This document shows positions 7,378 through 16,504 of a stretch of DNA of 64,000 nucleotides, piece by piece. The translations under genes and the position numbers were made by a program. Each line of letters opens with the position of its first letter. Within the stretch, counting starts at the first letter, position 1. Below the pieces are notes generated by a model that worked only from the letters and a program-made list of their open reading frames with translations, did no database searches and was not told the DNA's origin. The DNA is taken from contig NZ_JAHRCU010000001.1 in the NCBI RefSeq assembly GCF_019083995.1, forward strand, positions 1 through 64,000, read 5' to 3'. Origin of the DNA: Roseococcus sp. SDR (lineage in GTDB: Bacteria > Pseudomonadota > Alphaproteobacteria > Acetobacterales > Acetobacteraceae).

Positions 7378-8547
7378 ATGCTGGACCGCCCGATCCCGAT
7401 CGAGGCGCCGCAGGAGGCCACAGCACCCCCATCGCCCCCTCCACCGGCCCGGCGCCGCTGGCTCTGGCCCGTTCTCTGGGTCCTGGGCCTGGCCGGCGCC
7501 GGCGTGGCCGCCGTGATGTGGCGCCAGGCCAACCCGCCGCCGCCGCCCGCGGCTGCCACCCCCGCCGCCGTGCCCGCGCTGACAATCAGCCTGGGCCCCG
7601 TGGTGACGCGCCGCCTCGCCGGCACCGTGGTGGGCGATGGTTCCATCGTCGCCTGGCAGGAGCTGGTGATCGGCACCGAGGTGGGGGGCTTGCGCATCGT
7701 CGAAGCCCCGCTGGATGAGGGCATGCCGGTCCGGGCCGGCGAGTTGCTGGCGCGCCTGGATGACAGCGTGCTCAGCGCGCAGGCCGCCCAGGCCCAGGCC
7801 GCGATCGGCGAGGCGGAGGCCTTCCTGGAATTCGCCCGGCAGGAGGAGGCGCGCTCCGAAACGCTGGTCCGCAGCCAGACCGGCTCCCGCCAGGTGCTGG
7901 AGCAGCGCCAATCCGCGACGCGCCAGGCCGAGGCGCGCCTCGTCTCCGCCCGTGCCCGGCTGGCCGAGGTGCAGACCCGCCTCGCGCAGACGCGCATCCT
8001 CGCACCCACCGATGGCCTCGTCTCCCGCGTCGCGGTGCGCATCGGCGCCGTGCCGGGGCAGGGGCAGGAGCTGTTCCGCATCCTCCGCGACAGCCGCCTG
8101 GAGCTGGAGGCCCGTGTGCCCGAGCTGGAACTGGCGGATGTGCGCGCCGGCCAGCCTGCCACCGTGCGCCACGGCAACCGCGAGATCGCGGCGGAGGTGC
8201 GGCTCGTCGCACCCGTCGTCGCCGCCGAGACCCGGCTCGGCCTCGTCCGCATCGCGCTGCCCGCCGATTCCGGCCTGCGCCCCGGCATGTTCGCCCGCGC
8301 CGAGATCCATGGCGCCGCGCGCGAGGCGGTGATGGTCCCCGCATCCGCCATCGTCTTCCGGGACGGCGCGCCCCAGGCCTTCATCCTGCCCGAGGGCGGC
8401 ACGCGCGTGCAGATGCGCCGCCTCGTCACCGGTGTGCGCCAGGACGGCATGGTCGAGATCACCGAGGGGCTGCAACCGGGCGAGCGCGTGGTCACCGCCG
8501 GCGCCGGCTTCCTCGTGAATGGCGACCTCGTGCGCGTGGCACCCTGA
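7378..8547 (+). CDS. RND efflux periplasmic adaptor (membrane fusion protein)
   Basis: This 389-residue adaptor would link an inner-membrane RND pump to an outer-membrane channel. It has a Pro-rich cytoplasmic start, one membrane helix (WLWPVLWVLGLAGAGVAAVMW), and then the biotinyl/lipoyl-like half motifs around GGLRIVEAPLDEGMPVRAGELLARLDD. A helical hairpin (residues about 120-190, Ala/Glu/Arg-rich) and the TRILAPTDGLVSRVAVRIGAVPG motif complete the domain order. ATG at 7378 is chosen over ATG at 7372 because GGAG at 7368-7371 is correctly spaced only for the former. The pump gene follows after 10 nt. No outer-membrane channel gene is adjacent. Confidence 0.9.
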   Translation: MLDRPIPIEAPQEATAPPSPPPPARRRWLWPVLWVLGLAGAGVAAVMWRQANPPPPPAAATPAAVPALTISLGPVVTRRLAGTVVGDGSIVAWQELVIGTEVGGLRIVEAPLDEGMPVRAGELLARLDDSVLSAQAAQAQAAIGEAEAFLEFARQEEARSETLVRSQTGSRQVLEQRQSATRQAEARLVSARARLAEVQTRLAQTRILAPTDGLVSRVAVRIGAVPGQGQELFRILRDSRLELEARVPELELADVRAGQPATVRHGNREIAAEVRLVAPVVAAETRLGLVRIALPADSGLRPGMFARAEIHGAAREAVMVPASAIVFRDGAPQAFILPEGGTRVQMRRLVTGVRQDGMVEITEGLQPGERVVTAGAGFLVNGDLVRVAP

Positions 8548-8557
8548 GGGCGCCGCC

Positions 8558-11500
8558 GTGATCGAGGAGAAGCATCGCAACATCTCGGGCTGGGCCATCC
8601 ACAACCCGGTGGCCACCATCGTCATCTTTCTGCTGCTGACGGTGGCCGGGATCTTCTCCTACCCCTATCTGCGCATCAACAACTCGCCCGACATTGACCT
8701 GCCGGCCGTCGTCGTCTCCGTCGTCCAGCAGGGCGCGGCGCCTTCCGAGCTGGAAACCCAGGTGACGCGCCGCGTCGAGGATGCGGTGGCGGGCCTCGGC
8801 GATGTGAAGCGCATCTCCTCCACCGTGGTGGATGGCAGCTCCACCACCATCATCGAATTCGTCCTCGGCAAGAATATCGACCGCGCGACGAACGACGTGC
8901 GGGACAAGATCGCGCAGATCCGCGCCGACCTTCCGGCCGGCATCCGCGACCCCGTCATCACGCGCGTCGAGGCCACGGGTGGGGCCATCGTCACCTTCAC
9001 CATCGCCTCGCCCAGCATGACCGTCTCGGAGCTGAGCTGGTTCGTGGATGACGTGGTGGCCCGCGCCATGCTGTCCGTGCCCGGCGTCGCGCAGGTGAAT
9101 CGCGTGGGCGGCGTCGAGCGTGAGATCCGCGTGGCACTCCGGCCCGAGCGGCTGGTCGCGCTCGGCATCACCGCCAACCAGGTGAACGCCCAGCTGCGCG
9201 ACCAGAACATCAACCTGGCCGGCGGGCGCGGCAATATCGGCACGGGCGAGCAATCCATCCGCACCCTCGGCGCCGCGGTCACCGTGGCGGACCTGCGCGA
9301 GCGGCGGATCATCCTCAGCAATGGCCGCTTCGCGCGGCTGGGCGACATCGCCGATGTCGAGGACGCGACGGCCGAGGTGCGCACCGCGGCGCGCCTGGAT
9401 GGCCGCCCCGTCGTCGCCTTCGAGATCCTGCGCACGCGCGACAGCTCGGAAGTGCGCGTCGCCGAGGGCGTCATGGCCCGCGCCCAGACCATCATGGCCG
9501 AGCATCCCGAGGTGACGATCAACGTCGTCACCACCACCGTCACCTTCGTGCTGGCCGGCTTCCACGCGGCGGTCGAGGCGCTGATCATCGGCGCGCTGCT
9601 CGCCATGCTCGTGGTCTATCTCTTCCTGCGCGACTGGCGGGCGACGGTGATGGCGAGCATCGCGATGCCGCTCTCGCTGATCCCCACCTTCTTCGTCATG
9701 TTCCTGCTGGGCTTCTCGCTCAACAACGTGACGCTGCTCGGCCTGACGCTGGTGGTGGGCGTGCTGGTGGATGATGCGATCGTCGAGATCGAGAACATCG
9801 TCCGCCATATCCGGCAGAATCCGGGCGTCAGCGTCTATCGCGCGGCGCTGGATGCTTCCTCCGAGATCGGCCTCGCCGTGATCGCGACCACGGCGGCGAT
9901 CCTGGCGGTCTTCGTGCCCGTCGCCTTCATGCCGGGCATTCCGGGCCAGTTCTTCCGGCAATTCGGGCTCACGGTCGCCGCCGCCGTCGCCTTCTCGCTC
10001 ATCGTGGCGCGGTTGCTGACGCCCCTGCTGGGCGCCTATTTCCTGAAGCCGCACCACGCGCCCGAGCCACCCGATTCCTGGCTCGCCAAGCGCTACTACG
10101 GTCTGCTCGCCTGGTGCCTCCGCCATCGGCTGACGACGCTGGCCGGCGGCATCGGCTTCTTCGCCCTCTCCATCGCCCTCGTCCCCTATATCCCGCAGGA
10201 TTTCGTGCCCGGCGCGGATCGCGGCCGCTCCGCCATCGCGATCGAGCTCGCCCCCGGTGCCACGCTGGCCGATACCGAGCAGGTGGTGCAGCAGGCGACG
10301 CGCATCCTGAAGACGCGGCCCGAGGTGGTCTCGGTCTTCGCCAGCATGGGCACCTCCAACACCGGCGTGGGCGGCCCGGGCCTCGGCAGCACCACCCGCG
10401 CGGGCGATCCGCGCACGGCGAACCTGACCGTGACCCTCGTGCCGCGCAACCAGCGCAGCGTCACCCAGAACCAGTTCGAGGCGGCGGTGCGCCCGCTGCT
10501 GGACGTGATTCCCGGCGCCCGCGTGCGCTTCGGCGCCGATGGGCAGAGCGGCTCCCGCCTGCAGATCACGCTGGTGGGCGCCGATGGCGCGGCACTCGCC
10601 GAAGCCGCCCGCACGCTGGAGACCGAGATGCGCGGCCTGCCGCAACTCGCCGGCGCCCGCTCCACCGCCTCGCTCGCGCGGCCCGAACTGCAGATCAAGC
10701 CGATGGAGGACCGCGCGGCCGAACTCGGCGTCTCGCCCGCCAGCATCGGCGCCACGGCCCGCATCGCCACCATCGGCGATGTGGACCAGCTCCTGCCCCG
10801 CTTCACTTTGACCGACCGGCAGATCCCCATCCGCGTCATGCTGGATGAGCGCGCCCGCGCCGACCCCGAGGCGCTGCGCGGCCTGCGCGTGGAAGGCCGG
10901 GGCGGGATCATGGTGCCCATCGAAAGCGTGGCCGAGATCGGGCATGGCGCCGGCCCCGCGCAGATCGATCGCCTGGGCCGCCAGCGCAAGGCGACCGTCG
11001 AGGCCGAGCTGAACGGCATGCCCCTGGGTGAGGCGGTGAAGCTCGTGAACGCCCTGCCCATCATGCACAACCTCCCGGCCGGCGTGCGCGAGCAGGCCAC
11101 CGGCGACAAGGAAGTCATGGCCGAGCTCTTCGGCGGCTTCGCCATCGCGCTCGGCACTGGCGTGCTGCTGGTCTACCTGGTGCTGGTGCTGCTCTTCGGC
11201 GGCTTCCTCCAGCCGCTGACCATCATGAGCGCGCTGCCCCTCTCGTTGGGTGGCGCGCTGATGGCGCTGCTCATCGCGCAGAAATCCCTCGGCGTCTCGG
11301 CCGTGATCGGCGTGCTGATGCTGATGGGGATCGTCGCCAAGAACTCCATCCTGCTCGTCGAATACGCCATCATGATCCGCCGCGACGATGGCCTGGGGCG
11401 TGAGGCCGCGATCATGGAAGCCGCGCGCAAACGCGCCCGCCCCATCGTGATGACCACCATCGCCATGGTCGCCGGCATGGCGCATATCGCGGCCGGCATC

Positions 11501-11674
11501 GGCGCCGACAACGAGTTCCGGGCGCCCATGGCCCTCGTCGTCATCGGCGGGCTCATCACCTCGACGCTGCTCAGCCTGATCTTCGTGCCGGTCTGCTACC
11601 TCTATGTGGACCGCTTCGAGAGCTGGATCGCACGGCGATTCCGGCCGAAGACGGCGCCGCAGCCCGCGGAGTAG
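8558..11674 (+). CDS. RND family efflux pump permease (HAE-1 type)
   Basis: This 1038-residue inner-membrane transporter has the two-fold repeat of AcrB-like pumps. A first membrane helix ([21 protein letters not shown]) is followed by a porter domain, helices TM2-6, a second porter domain and TM7-12. The proton-relay pair is in [13 protein letters not shown], near residue 400 in TM4. It uses the proton gradient to export drugs or other hydrophobic compounds with the adaptor upstream. GTG at 8558 follows GAGGG at 7 nt spacing; an in-frame ATG at 8519 lies inside the adaptor gene. No regulator gene is adjacent, so control is unknown. Confidence 0.93.
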   Translation: MIEEKHRNISGWAIHNPVATIVIFLLLTVAGIFSYPYLRINNSPDIDLPAVVVSVVQQGAAPSELETQVTRRVEDAVAGLGDVKRISSTVVDGSSTTIIEFVLGKNIDRATNDVRDKIAQIRADLPAGIRDPVITRVEATGGAIVTFTIASPSMTVSELSWFVDDVVARAMLSVPGVAQVNRVGGVEREIRVALRPERLVALGITANQVNAQLRDQNINLAGGRGNIGTGEQSIRTLGAAVTVADLRERRIILSNGRFARLGDIADVEDATAEVRTAARLDGRPVVAFEILRTRDSSEVRVAEGVMARAQTIMAEHPEVTINVVTTTVTFVLAGFHAAVEALIIGALLAMLVVYLFLRDWRATVMASIAMPLSLIPTFFVMFLLGFSLNNVTLLGLTLVVGVLVDDAIVEIENIVRHIRQNPGVSVYRAALDASSEIGLAVIATTAAILAVFVPVAFMPGIPGQFFRQFGLTVAAAVAFSLIVARLLTPLLGAYFLKPHHAPEPPDSWLAKRYYGLLAWCLRHRLTTLAGGIGFFALSIALVPYIPQDFVPGADRGRSAIAIELAPGATLADTEQVVQQATRILKTRPEVVSVFASMGTSNTGVGGPGLGSTTRAGDPRTANLTVTLVPRNQRSVTQNQFEAAVRPLLDVIPGARVRFGADGQSGSRLQITLVGADGAALAEAARTLETEMRGLPQLAGARSTASLARPELQIKPMEDRAAELGVSPASIGATARIATIGDVDQLLPRFTLTDRQIPIRVMLDERARADPEALRGLRVEGRGGIMVPIESVAEIGHGAGPAQIDRLGRQRKATVEAELNGMPLGEAVKLVNALPIMHNLPAGVREQATGDKEVMAELFGGFAIALGTGVLLVYLVLVLLFGGFLQPLTIMSALPLSLGGALMALLIAQKSLGVSAVIGVLMLMGIVAKNSILLVEYAIMIRRDDGLGREAAIMEAARKRARPIVMTTIAMVAGMAHIAAGIGADNEFRAPMALVVIGGLITSTLLSLIFVPVCYLYVDRFESWIARRFRPKTAPQPAE

Positions 11675-11679
11675 AAAAG

Positions 11680-11718
11680 GGGCCTCCGGCGGCTGGGGCC
11701 GAAAGGCCCCAGACCCCA
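11680..11718. repeat. 39 bp repeat with 8 bp hairpin, copy 1
   Basis: The segment contains CTGGGGCC-GAAA-GGCCCCAG (11693-11712), preceded by GGGCCTCCGGCGG and followed by ACCCCA. All 39 bases recur exactly as the reverse complement at 53974-54012. It lies 5 nt after the RND pump stop and may serve as a terminator. It also sits directly in the leader of the next gene. Confidence 0.8.
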
Positions 11719-11735
11719 GACATGGAGCCACGCGA

Positions 11736-12308
11736 ATGGACCGCCCCTTCTACCATGACGGCATGCGGGAATGGCAGGACGCAACGGATGGGCGGCGCGT
11801 CGCCGATGCGCTCGAAGAACGACGGCTGCACCGCGCATTCTGGGAGGAGGACCGGGCGCTCATCGAGAGCGCGCCCTTCTTCTTCATCGCCACCGGCCAT
11901 GGCGAGCACATGGATTGCAGCATCCGCGCGGGCGATCCGGGCTTCGTCACGATCCTCGACGACCGCACCCTGGAATGGCCCGAATATGACGGCAATTCGA
12001 TGTTCCGCACGCTCGGCAACATCGCGCGCAACCCGAATGTCGGGCTGCTCTTCCTGCGCTTCGACGGGCAGAGCCGCCGCCTGAGGATCAGCGGCCGCGC
12101 CAGCATCCATGGGGTGAAGAGCCGCGTGGTGCGCGTGGAATGCCTCGAGATCTACCCCAATTGCCCGCGCTACATCCCCGACCTCGCGTCCGGCACGCCT
12201 TCGCCGCATGTGCCGCGCGAAGGCCATGTCCCGCCCGCCCCCGAATGGAAGCAGCGCGACTATATCCGGGATATATTGCCGGCGGATGATCCGTTCCGGC
12301 CGAAGTGA
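11736..12308 (+). CDS. Pyridoxamine 5-phosphate oxidase-fold flavin protein
   Basis: This 190-residue protein has the split-barrel fold used by FMN- or F420-binding oxidases. The region RALIESAPFFFIATGHGEHMDCSIRAGDPGFVTILDD matches the barrel core. It is followed by GNSMFRTLGNIARNPNVGLLFL and RRLRISGRASI, which are typical of this family. The C-terminal part (CPRYIP) resembles proteins annotated as PNPOx-family phosphohydrolase-like or general stress proteins. The start ATG has only a weak GGAG 9 nt upstream. Substrate is unknown; a true PdxH role is unlikely because the pyridoxal-phosphate-binding pattern is not evident. Confidence 0.8.
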   Translation: MDRPFYHDGMREWQDATDGRRVADALEERRLHRAFWEEDRALIESAPFFFIATGHGEHMDCSIRAGDPGFVTILDDRTLEWPEYDGNSMFRTLGNIARNPNVGLLFLRFDGQSRRLRISGRASIHGVKSRVVRVECLEIYPNCPRYIPDLASGTPSPHVPREGHVPPAPEWKQRDYIRDILPADDPFRPK

Positions 12309-12351
12309 GAGAGATCGTCCAGGTATTTTTTCGCGACCTTGGAGCCGATCC

Positions 12352-12813
12352 ATGCCAGAAGAAGCGAAGCCAAGGCACAGCCGCGTCCGCACCTGGTTCT
12401 GCGGTGTCCTTGCCGGTCTTGCGATGGCCTACGTCTTCGGCGTGGTGCGCCAAGCTCTCGATGACATCATCGGGCCTCCTGAGGCCCAGTTGATCGTAAC
12501 CTCCGAAGCGCCGCTCCTCGACGTGCGGGTCCGCTATGGCGGGCGAGAGATCGCGCCAAGGCCCGGCTGGGTTCCGGGAAGCCATATCGGCTACGCGCTT
12601 TTCCCCGCGATGCGGACGCGAAGTTACGAGACCATTCTGGAGGTGACCTGGAAGACCCAGACCGCGGAGCGCTCCGTGTCCCAGGTCATGCGTCAAAACG
12701 ATGCCGGCAGGCTCTGTCTCTACGTGCTGCGGCTGGATACGGCGGGCAATCCGGTTCCGCTCGAACCAACTGGTTCCCCCCCACCATTCTGGTGGGATTG
12801 TCATTTTCGTTGA
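12352..12813 (+). CDS. Uncharacterised single-pass membrane protein
   Basis: This 153-residue protein has a basic N-terminus and one membrane helix (TWFCGVLAGLAMAYVFGVV). The C-terminal domain of about 115 residues is probably periplasmic. It contains Trp-rich and Pro-rich stretches and two Cys (LCLYV and WDCHF), and I do not recognise the domain. GGAG lies 7 nt before the ATG. The gene has lower GC and less codon bias than its neighbours, and it is followed after 33 nt by the DUF6973-like gene. The two look like a transferred pair. Confidence 0.65.
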   Translation: MPEEAKPRHSRVRTWFCGVLAGLAMAYVFGVVRQALDDIIGPPEAQLIVTSEAPLLDVRVRYGGREIAPRPGWVPGSHIGYALFPAMRTRSYETILEVTWKTQTAERSVSQVMRQNDAGRLCLYVLRLDTAGNPVPLEPTGSPPPFWWDCHFR

Positions 12814-12846
12814 GGCTTTTCTTCAAACATGCAGGGAGAGTTGTCG

Positions 12847-13671
12847 ATGAGCGCATGGGAGTTTTGGGGATCCGTTCAGAGCGCCGCATCGAGCGAGGCT
12901 ATCGAATCGTCCTTGCCTGGATACCTGGAGGGGCCAGCCGATGCTTACCGGCATATCGTTGGCGCGGCGGAACTCCGGCGGCGGTTCGGCTGGGCGATCG
13001 CCTATGCCATCGTCACAGGAAACGAAGCCAGAGGTACCCACGCAAGGGGACATACGCCTGAACTCCGCCGGATGGATGATCACAACAACGCGATCGGCCT
13101 CTCGATCGGGGCCGATGCGACGAGTTATGAGGAGGTCGTTCGCCGCGCCCGAGCGGCGAACGATGCTGGCATTGAGAATACCGGCTCAGGCCGAGGGCAA
13201 ACACCTCTGTGGCTGTCGCAAGAGCAATGGAAAGAAGTCTCCGGCCGACAGCCAGCCGAACGCGCTCTGCCCGTCGAATGGTCGGACGCAATCCCCTCCG
13301 CCGCCGACTACCGCTTTGGCGATGAGCGCTTCGGCGCGGATCGCTCGTTCCGCTCCGGGACGCCGCGCGAGCGGCAGGCGGCGCTGTTCGAGCGCTTGGA
13401 CGCAACGCCGACGGCGGAATGGTCCGAGGCTGACGTTCGTGGCGTCATTGCCTCCCCCGCCTACCGCAATTCCGCGGCGGCGGACCACGCGCTGTGGCGG
13501 GAGCGCGTGCGCCAGTATTTCGAGGAACGCGCATCTGGCCGGGATGAAGCGGCCTCGGCGCCGGATGATGCAGACGATGACGGCATCGCCCATGTCCGCG
13601 CCTACACGCGAATGGGGCCGAACGGCCCGATCCGGGTCAGTGCCCACGACAGGGCGACGCCTGGCCCATAG
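12847..13671 (+). CDS. DUF6973-like protein
   Basis: This 274-residue protein has a domain (residues about 30-95) that resembles DUF6973. The features seen are GPADAYRHIVGAAELRRRFG and then MDDHNNAIGLSIGA, with the paired His and Asn residues typical of that family. The usual His-Glu between these motifs appears changed (GNEARGTHARGH). After it comes an Arg/Glu/Ala-rich region and an acidic tract (PDDADDDG). GGAGAG precedes the ATG at 12847 by 6 nt, which is better than ATG at 12829. DUF6973 domains occur in cell-wall-active and secreted toxin-like proteins, but no signal peptide is visible here. Function is not assigned. Confidence 0.6.
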   Translation: MSAWEFWGSVQSAASSEAIESSLPGYLEGPADAYRHIVGAAELRRRFGWAIAYAIVTGNEARGTHARGHTPELRRMDDHNNAIGLSIGADATSYEEVVRRARAANDAGIENTGSGRGQTPLWLSQEQWKEVSGRQPAERALPVEWSDAIPSAADYRFGDERFGADRSFRSGTPRERQAALFERLDATPTAEWSEADVRGVIASPAYRNSAAADHALWRERVRQYFEERASGRDEAASAPDDADDDGIAHVRAYTRMGPNGPIRVSAHDRATPGP

Positions 13672-13680
13672 TAGCGGTTC

Positions 13681-13745
13681 CCAAAGGCCGCCATGCTTAA
13701 GACTTGGGGCCTTTGGTGGGTGGTCCGGAGGGCAAAGCCCTCTGG
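13681..13745. terminator. Two-hairpin module between convergent genes
   Basis: CCAAAGGCC (13681-13689) pairs with GGCCTTTGG (13708-13716) across an 18 nt loop. A second stem, CCGGAGGGC/GCCCTCTGG with loop AAA (13725-13745), contains one G-T pair. It fills the gap between the rightward DUF6973-like gene and the leftward metC gene. Confidence 0.6.
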
Positions 13746-13747
13746 TT

Positions 13748-14932
13748 TCAGCCCAGGGTCTGCAGCCCCTGCTCCAGATCCGCGATCAGATCCTTCACAT
13801 CCTCAAGGCCAATGTGGATGCGCAGCATCTGCCCGCCGAAATCGCCCGTGCCGGCCGTGCGGGTGATGAAGCCCGTGGTGGGCAGGGCCAGGCTCTCATA
13901 CCCGCCCCAGCTCGCGCCGATGCCGTAGAGCTTCAGCGCGTTGATGAAGCGGAACATGTCCTCCTGGCTGTACTTCGCATCCAGCACCACGCCGAAGAGG
14001 CTGCACCCGCCATTGAAGTCGCGCTTGAACAGCGCGTGCTGCGGGTGGGAGGGCAGCGCCGGGTGCATCACCTTCGCGACCTGCGGCTGGGCTTCCAGCC
14101 ATTGGGCGACCTCGATGCTCGCCGCCTCCTGCGTCTTCAGCCGCACCGCCATGGTGCGCACGCCGCGCAGCGCCAACCACACGTCATCCGGCGAGGCGTA
14201 GTGGCCGATGGTGGAGGCCGCGGCGCGGACGATCAGGTGATCCTCCTCGCTGTTCACGGTGACGCTGCCGAGCAGGATGTCCGAATGCCCGCCGACATAT
14301 TTGGTCAGCGCCTGGATGGAGACATCCACGCCATGCTGGAAGGGCTGGAAAGTGTGGATGCCCCAGGTGTTGTCCATCAGCACCTTGCAGCCGCGCGCGT
14401 GCGCCGCACGGGCGATGGCCGGGATGTCCTGGATCTCGAAGGTGTGGCTCCCCGGGCTCTCGGTATAGACCACCTTGGTATTGGGCCGGATCAGCGCGGC
14501 CATGCCGGCCTCATCCACGCAGGGGTCGTAGAAGGTGGTCTCGATCCCCCAGCCCTTGAGCAGCGTGTTGGCGACGTTGCGGCCCGGGCCATAGACGCTG
14601 TCCGGCATCAGGCAATGATCGCCGGACTTCAGATAGGCCATCAGCGGCAGGGTGACGGCGGCGAGGCCGGTGCCCACGATGGTGCAGCGCGTGCCGCCCT
14701 CGATCTCGCAGATCACATCCTCCAGCGCGTAGTGGGTCGGCCCCCCCTGCGTGCCATAGGTCATGTACTGCTCGTAGCGCTTGGCCGCGCTGTCGCGCCG
14801 CGCCTCGCAATTGGGGAAGAGCACGGTGGAGCCGCGATGCACGCCCGGGTTCACGAAGCCATGGATGCGCACGCCCGCACGCCCCGCATGGCTCATGCGG
14901 GTGGAGAAGGAATGGTCGTGGGAATCGGTCAT
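13748..14932 (-). CDS. metC: Cystathionine beta-lyase
   Basis: This 394-residue PLP enzyme of the Cys/Met metabolism family should cleave cystathionine to homocysteine, pyruvate and ammonia. The PLP-binding lysine lies in SIQALTKYVGGHSDILLGS, and the pattern YGTQGGPTHYALE with CTIVGTGLAAVTLPLMAYL is typical of the MetC subgroup. ATG at 14932 overlaps the stop of the sulfurtransferase gene by one base. It is the last gene of a four-gene leftward operon, and its neighbour also handles organic sulfur. Related enzymes of the fold (gamma-lyases) cannot be fully excluded from sequence alone. Confidence 0.9.
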   Translation of the reverse strand: MTDSHDHSFSTRMSHAGRAGVRIHGFVNPGVHRGSTVLFPNCEARRDSAAKRYEQYMTYGTQGGPTHYALEDVICEIEGGTRCTIVGTGLAAVTLPLMAYLKSGDHCLMPDSVYGPGRNVANTLLKGWGIETTFYDPCVDEAGMAALIRPNTKVVYTESPGSHTFEIQDIPAIARAAHARGCKVLMDNTWGIHTFQPFQHGVDVSIQALTKYVGGHSDILLGSVTVNSEEDHLIVRAAASTIGHYASPDDVWLALRGVRTMAVRLKTQEAASIEVAQWLEAQPQVAKVMHPALPSHPQHALFKRDFNGGCSLFGVVLDAKYSQEDMFRFINALKLYGIGASWGGYESLALPTTGFITRTAGTGDFGGQMLRIHIGLEDVKDLIADLEQGLQTLG

Positions 14933-15783
14933 CAGTCGGTGGCCTTTACGGTTAGTTTTTCTGTCTCTGGGCGGCTCGCCCATTCGGTCCAGGAGCCGTC
15001 ATAGACGGCGGGTTCAGGCAGCCCGGCGCGGACGGCGCCGAGGGTGAGGATGCAGGCGGTGACCCCCGTGCCGCAGCTCGTCACCAAAGCGGGCGCGCCC
15101 TCGGCGCCGGCGGCGGCGAAGCGGGCGCGGAGTGCGTGGGGCGGCAGCATGGTGCCGTCCGCGGCGAAGAGCTCGGGGAAGGGGATGTTCGCCGCCCCCG
15201 GCATATGGCCGGAGGGCAGGCCGGGCCGCGGCTCGGGTGCGGTGCCCCTGAAGCGCCCGGCGGCGCGCGCATCGAGCACCAGGGCGGATTTGTCGGCCAG
15301 CACGCGTTTCACATCGCCGATGCCCATGACGCGGCCCGCCACGAAATCCGCCACATAGGTGGTGGGCTTCGGCGCGGCGGGCGCGCCGGAGGCGAGCGGC
15401 CTTCCCTCGCGCTGCCACTTGGGCAGGCCGCCATCCAGCACGGCGGCCTTCTCATGGCCAAACAGGCGCATCAGCCACCAGCCGCGCGCCGAGGATTGCA
15501 GGCCCTTCTGATCGTAGAACACCACGCGGCTGGCGTTGGAGACGCCCATGGCGCCCATCAGCTTCTCGAAGCGTGCGGCACTCGGGATCATGTGCGGCAG
15601 CGTGGCGTCGGGGTCGGCCACCACGTCCACGTCGAAGAAATGTGCACCCGGGATATGGGCTTCCGCGAATTTCGTGGCGCCGTCGAAGGGCTCGTTCGGC
15701 AGGTATTTCGTGGTGTCGAACACCAGGAGGTCGGGCGCGCCGAGATGTTCGGCGAGCCATTCCGTGCTGACGAGGTTGTCCAC
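14932..15783 (-). CDS. sseA: 3-mercaptopyruvate/thiosulfate sulfurtransferase
   Basis: This 283-residue protein has two rhodanese domains. The active-site loop in the second domain is TSCGTGVTACI, and CGTGVTA is the mercaptopyruvate sulfurtransferase type (thiosulfate sulfurtransferases have a Lys/Arg-rich loop). The first domain has the usual inactive sequence. It transfers sulfur from mercaptopyruvate to thiols or cyanide. The start is a GTG preceded by GGAGGA at 5 nt. It sits 1 nt after the AlaX stop and overlaps metC by one base. Confidence 0.9.
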   Translation of the reverse strand: MDNLVSTEWLAEHLGAPDLLVFDTTKYLPNEPFDGATKFAEAHIPGAHFFDVDVVADPDATLPHMIPSAARFEKLMGAMGVSNASRVVFYDQKGLQSSARGWWLMRLFGHEKAAVLDGGLPKWQREGRPLASGAPAAPKPTTYVADFVAGRVMGIGDVKRVLADKSALVLDARAAGRFRGTAPEPRPGLPSGHMPGAANIPFPELFAADGTMLPPHALRARFAAAGAEGAPALVTSCGTGVTACILTLGAVRAGLPEPAVYDGSWTEWASRPETEKLTVKATD

Positions 15784-15784
15784 C

Positions 15785-16504
15785 TTATTCCTCCACCAAT
15801 GCGATGCTGATGCGGCGATTCTGCCGCCCCTTGTTCTCGAGCTTGAGCACTTCCACGCGGCCGATCTCGCGCGTGCTCCGCACATGCGTCCCGCCGCAGG
15901 GCTGCAGATCGACCGGCGCGTCGAGCGCCCCGATGCGCACCAGCCGCACCCGCCCCGCGCCGCGCGGCGGCTGCACCGAGAGCGTCCGTACCAGGCCCGG
16001 ATTGGCGTCCAGCTCGGCTTCCGTGATCCAGGTCTCGCTGATCGGATGGTCGGCGGCGATCAGCGCGTTCAGCTTTTCGGTCAGCGATTCCTTCGTGGGC
16101 GGCTCGGCCAGGTCGAAATCGAGGCGCGACTTGTCCGCACCGATCTGCCCGCCGGTGACACCCGCGCCGGGGATCAGGCTGCACAGAAGGTGCATGGAGG
16201 TGTGCATCCGCATGTGCCGGTGGCGGCGCGCCCAATCGAGCACCAGCGTGACTTCCGTGCCGGGGGCGGGGAGGGGGCTGCCCTCGGCCAGCTTGTGGAT
16301 GATGGCGTCGCCCTCGCCCTTCACCGCCTCGGTGATCGCGGCCTCGCCGCCCGCCCAGCGGAGCACGCCGGAATCGCCGGGCTGGCCGCCGGCGCGGGGG
16401 TAGAAATTGCTGCGATCGGTGACCACGCCGCTCTCATCGGCGGAAACGATGCGGGCGGTCGCCTCGCGCAGATAGGCATCGTCGCGGAACAGGGTCTCGG
16501 TCAC
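15785..16504 (-). CDS. Alanyl-tRNA editing protein (AlaX type)
   Basis: This 239-residue free-standing editing domain hydrolyses mischarged tRNA-Ala. The two zinc-ligand motifs are present: HMRMHTSMHLL (HxxxH) and CGGTHVRSTREIG. An N-terminal beta-barrel domain (about residues 1-85), as in AlaRS and larger AlaX forms, precedes them. GTG at 16504 overlaps the NUDIX stop by 4 nt (GTGA) and has AAGGGG upstream. An in-frame ATG at 16531 inside the NUDIX gene is the alternative. Confidence 0.88.
   Translation of the reverse strand: MTETLFRDDAYLREATARIVSADESGVVTDRSNFYPRAGGQPGDSGVLRWAGGEAAITEAVKGEGDAIIHKLAEGSPLPAPGTEVTLVLDWARRHRHMRMHTSMHLLCSLIPGAGVTGGQIGADKSRLDFDLAEPPTKESLTEKLNALIAADHPISETWITEAELDANPGLVRTLSVQPPRGAGRVRLVRIGALDAPVDLQPCGGTHVRSTREIGRVEVLKLENKGRQNRRISIALVEE

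Noticed and set aside
4559-7585. Open frame of more than 1000 codons on the minus strand across five genes
   Set aside because: It crosses lipA, the RatA gene, DUF4337, ltaE and yraN, all of which have strong evidence. No domain is seen in it.
8492-11731. A 1079-codon open frame antisense to the RND pump gene
   Set aside because: It mirrors the pump gene, is rich in His, Asp and Arg as expected from the complement of a high-GC gene, and has no ribosome site or domain.
12941-15004. 687-codon plus-strand frame across the DUF6973-like gene and metC
   Set aside because: It overlaps genes with ribosome sites and family motifs and has low-complexity composition.
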